Below, in pieces: positions 60,224 through 64,000 of a stretch of 64,000 nucleotides of DNA. Source of the DNA: Sandaracinaceae bacterium (GTDB lineage Bacteria > Myxococcota_A > Polyangia > Polyangiales > Sandaracinaceae). Location of the stretch: positions 1 through 64,000 of the forward strand of contig SHBB01000001.1 of NCBI GenBank assembly GCA_004213565.1, given 5' to 3'. Position 1 is the first letter of the stretch. Each line of letters opens with the position of its first letter. Below the pieces are notes generated by a model. That model had not been told where the DNA came from. It searched no databases and saw only the letters and a list, made by a program, of their open reading frames with translations. The position numbers were made by a program, and so were the translations under genes.

Positions 60224-61237
60224 TCACCGGTTGACGACGCGGAGGCGCTTGGAGGTGCGCTCGTCGTCGTGCTGGCGGCGCTCGTCACGGGTGCGGAGCG
60301 CGTAGGTGCGCTCGGCGTACGCGCGGTCCTCGACCCAGAGCCGCGCCGCGCGCCGCTCGATCATCGGTCGCGCGAGCGCGCTCAGCGTGCGGAAGAGCGG
60401 GAAGAGCATCCGGTCGCTGGTGGCGAGCGTCGCCTCGATCACCGCGGTGCGGCCGGCGTCGATCGGCGTGGCGTGCGTCTCGACCACCGAGCCGACTCCG
60501 TCGCCGCGGAGGATCGTCATGACGATGGTGCGGGGATCGGGGCAATCGAAGCGCGCGTCGACCTCCATCGCGAGCGGCCCGAGCACCTTGTAGACGACGC
60601 GCACCGTCAGCTGCGAGACGTCCTCGTCGATCACGCTCAGCCGCAAGAAGGAGTGCGGGTGATAGTGCGCGCCGTGCCACGGATCGAGCCGGTTGGCGAG
60701 GATGTCGCGCGGCTCGCAGCGCGCCTCCATGCGGACCACGCCCGACAAGAACTTGTCCGGGCGTGCAGCGAGGATCGGCGCGTCGGTGAAGCGCTCGTCG
60801 GGCGCGAGGAGCTGGGGCAGGCGCACCCACGCGAGCACGCCGTCGTCGTGCGCGATCCTCGGCTCCCAGTCGCCGCGCGCGCGGTCGCCGAGGGCGAGGC
60901 CGTGCCACGGGCAGACGATCCGGCCCGCGTCGTCGACCTCTCCGTCGCAGAGCGAGGCGCCCATGTGCGGGCACGCCTCGGGCGCCACGCGGAGGGTTCC
61001 GTCTTTGGTGCGCCACGCGACCAGCTCCTCGCCGCCCACCGTGAAGCCGCGCGGCGCCGAGATGCGGTCGCTCGCGTCCAGCACGGCCCAGCCGCCCGAC
61101 GGCTTGGCGAGCGCGTGGCGGAGGCTGCGCTCGATGCGGGCCGGGTTGGCCTGCGCCCAGTCCGGGCGATCATTGCTGGCTTCGGTCGCGCCCCCTTCCT
61201 GGGCGGGGTCTCGGCCGAAGAGAACGAAGCGTGCCAT
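60224..61237 (-). CDS. Rieske non-heme iron oxygenase
   Basis: The 337-aa protein starts at ATG 61237, where GGAG 6 bp upstream fixes the start; ATG 61252 lacks one. The Rieske [2Fe-2S] ligands are C89/H91 (CPH) and C109/H112 (CPWH). The mononuclear iron site is in LDPWHGAHYHPH, with D184, H187 and H192 in D-x2-H-x4-H spacing. So it is a full oxygenase, not a stand-alone ferredoxin. It lies 2.5 kb from crtU. Rieske domains occur in aromatic-carotenoid enzymes of some cyanobacteria and green sulfur bacteria, so a carotenoid substrate is a plausible but unproven guess. Confidence 0.85.
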   Translation of the reverse strand: MARFVLFGRDPAQEGGATEASNDRPDWAQANPARIERSLRHALAKPSGGWAVLDASDRISAPRGFTVGGEELVAWRTKDGTLRVAPEACPHMGASLCDGEVDDAGRIVCPWHGLALGDRARGDWEPRIAHDDGVLAWVRLPQLLAPDERFTDAPILAARPDKFLSGVVRMEARCEPRDILANRLDPWHGAHYHPHSFLRLSVIDEDVSQLTVRVVYKVLGPLAMEVDARFDCPDPRTIVMTILRGDGVGSVVETHATPIDAGRTAVIEATLATSDRMLFPLFRTLSALARPMIERRAARLWVEDRAYAERTYALRTRDERRQHDDERTSKRLRVVNR

Positions 61238-61335
61238 GCGAACTCCTACCATTGCTCAGTCGAGGCACATAGCCCCGCCCTCGTTACCGCCACCCTGGAG
61301 TCACTCTGCGCCGCTGTCCGCTATGCTCCGGCGCG

Positions 61336-61701
61336 ATGGACGACCCCCTGCTCCAGCGCGTTCGCGCCCTCATCGAGGCGCTGCCCGAGACCTCCGAGAA
61401 GCTCTCCCACGGCGCGCCGATGTTCTGGGGCGGCCGGAAGACCTTCGCGTGCTTCCACGCCGGCGGCTACGACGACGGACGGCGCGGGGTCTGGATCAAG
61501 GCCGACGACGGCGTGCAGGGCGAGCTGATCGAGAGCGACCCGGACCGCTTCTACCGGCCGAAGTACATGGGCCCGAGCGGCTGGGTGGGCGTGCGCCTCG
61601 AGGGCGACGTCGACTGGGAGCAGGTGCGCGTGCTGCTCGAGGACGGCTGGCGGCTGGTGGTACCGAAGCGCGCGATCCGGGCGCTGGAGGAGCGGGGCTG
61701 A
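61336..61701 (+). CDS. MmcQ/YjbR family protein (DUF419)
   Basis: The 121-aa protein shows the MmcQ/YjbR pattern: ALPETSEKLSHGAPMFWGGRKTFA, a central GVWIKADDGVQ strand and the conserved end PKYMGPSGWVGVRLEGDVDWEQVRVLLEDGWRLVVPKRA. Family members have a double-wing DNA-binding-like fold but no proven general function. It is divergent from the Rieske gene and 48 bp before the kinase gene. Confidence 0.85.
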   Translation: MDDPLLQRVRALIEALPETSEKLSHGAPMFWGGRKTFACFHAGGYDDGRRGVWIKADDGVQGELIESDPDRFYRPKYMGPSGWVGVRLEGDVDWEQVRVLLEDGWRLVVPKRAIRALEERG

Positions 61702-61749
61702 TCCGGGTTCTCGCGTCGGCGTCCGACGTGGCGCTATGATGGGCCGCTC

Positions 61750-63453
<1,704 letters not shown>

Positions 63454-63469
63454 GGGACGCCCCGGTCGT

Positions 63470-64000
63470 CTACTGACCTGCGGACTGAGCGGGGGACTGT
63501 GCGGCGAAGAGGCTGCGGATGGCGTCCTTGCGGACGACGACGATGCCCCACACGTAGTACGCGACCTTGACGACCAGGAAGAGGGCGCCCATGCACATGC
63601 CGACGCTCGCGCTCGCCTCGCCGACCGCGCCCATCGTGTCGCCCATCCCGGGCGCCGCCTCCGCCGCTCCCGCCATCATCTCGCGCATGATCGGCTTCAT
63701 CTGGAGCTGCACGACGATGCCGAGCACGGTGCCGATCACGTCCACGAAGATGCTCGCCGCCGCCGCGCCCACGAAGAGCCCGAGCGCCATGGGCTTCCAG
63801 CGGAGCAGCAGGATGCCCGCGATCCCGAGCGCGAGGCTGGCGAAGAGGTTCAGCACCTGGTGCGTGAGCGTGAAGGGCTGCCAGCTCTCGGCGATCTCCT
63901 GCAGCCGGTCCTGCGTCTCGAGCTGACGCTGCAGCATCTCGGGGTTGGCGCCCTGCATCGACTCCAGGTTGGCGCGATTGAACTCGTTGAGCGGGCCCTG
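63470..64000 (-). CDS. Membrane protein, 5' end beyond the window
   Basis: The reading frame continues without a stop to base 64000, so only the C-terminal about 176 residues are seen; ATG 63958 could also start it. Three hydrophobic segments are visible (LNLFASLALGIAGILLLRW, GLFVGAAAASIFVDVIGTVLGIVV, MCMGALFLVVKVAYYVWGIVVV). A Met/Ala/Gly-rich loop (MREMMAGAAEAAPGMGDTMGAVG) lies between the second and third. The charged N-terminal part (NEFNRANLESMQGANPEML) would be cytoplasmic. No family is recognised. It converges on the kinase gene, 16 bp away. Confidence 0.65.
   Translation of the reverse strand, partial: QGPLNEFNRANLESMQGANPEMLQRQLETQDRLQEIAESWQPFTLTHQVLNLFASLALGIAGILLLRWKPMALGLFVGAAAASIFVDVIGTVLGIVVQLQMKPIMREMMAGAAEAAPGMGDTMGAVGEASASVGMCMGALFLVVKVAYYVWGIVVVRKDAIRSLFAAQSPAQSAGQ

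Overview
The window is very GC-rich DNA with dense gene packing, many GTG and TTG starts, and many 4-nt stop/start overlaps. It also carries numerous cysteine-rich or Asp/Ala-linker lipoproteins, a MopE-like metal-binding motif, an FHA-GGDEF protein, a Ser/Thr kinase and sigma54-type promoters. This points to a myxobacterium (Myxococcota), probably Polyangiales and perhaps Sandaracinaceae-like. That placement is inference from gene content; there is no rRNA in the window. The chromosomal replication origin is inside it: dnaA, dnaN and recF lie at 43.1-47.7 kb, with DnaA-box-like sequences just upstream of dnaA.

Layout. 1-2.3 kb: a 21-bp tandem repeat, a Cys-rich lipoprotein and an alpha/beta hydrolase. 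2.36-5.3 kb: a His-rich Spy/CpxP-like protein, a His-rich small protein and a CpxRA-like two-component pair. 5.3-11.7 kb: DUF2723 membrane protein, two lipoproteins (one vWA), a methyltransferase, a cereblon-type CULT-domain protein and an SDR. 11.7-16 kb: a four-heme DUF1111-type lipoprotein, a phosphatase coupled to a tiny membrane protein, a lipoprotein and an SRPBCC protein. 16-20.3 kb: clpB, a TPR protein, a secreted protein and rpsU. 20.6-29.3 kb: a vWA lipoprotein, then leftward glgA-glgC, a DUF899 protein, and pncB-nrtR-acyltransferase with a palindrome on the pncB start.

29.3-33.5 kb: four stem-loops in a row in a gene-free spacer, then a MaoC-type hydratase, a thiolase and a LeuA-like enzyme (acyl-CoA/keto-acid chemistry). 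33.6-33.96 kb: two tandem, homologous candidate small RNAs, each with its own sigma54-like promoter and two hairpins displaying C7-C8 loops; this is the most striking element of the window. 34-38.4 kb: an RND efflux pair. 38.4-42.5 kb: a 24-bp inverted repeat, an EamA transporter, an overlapping ECF sigma/anti-sigma/receiver set, a CbiX-like protein and an outer-membrane protein. 42.5-50.1 kb: oriC, dnaA, a TerB-like gene, dnaN, recF and an MMPL-type transporter in the place where gyrB often lies. 50.1-52.7 kb: lipoprotein, TPR protein and FHA-GGDEF protein, tightly overlapped. 52.8-57.7 kb: crtI-crtB-methyltransferase-crtU, an aromatic-carotenoid operon. 57.7-64 kb: a beta-helix lipoprotein, three small envelope genes, a Rieske oxygenase, a MmcQ/YjbR protein, a Ser/Thr kinase and a membrane protein cut by the window end.

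How they work together: the window mixes replication initiation (dnaA/dnaN/recF), envelope and metal stress (Spy-like/CpxRA-like), NAD salvage under an NrtR-like repressor, glycogen synthesis, carotenoid biosynthesis, and a candidate sigma54-driven RNA regulator. No tRNA, rRNA, CRISPR array, phage or intact insertion sequence was seen. Functional names come from motif recognition by eye, not from database searches.
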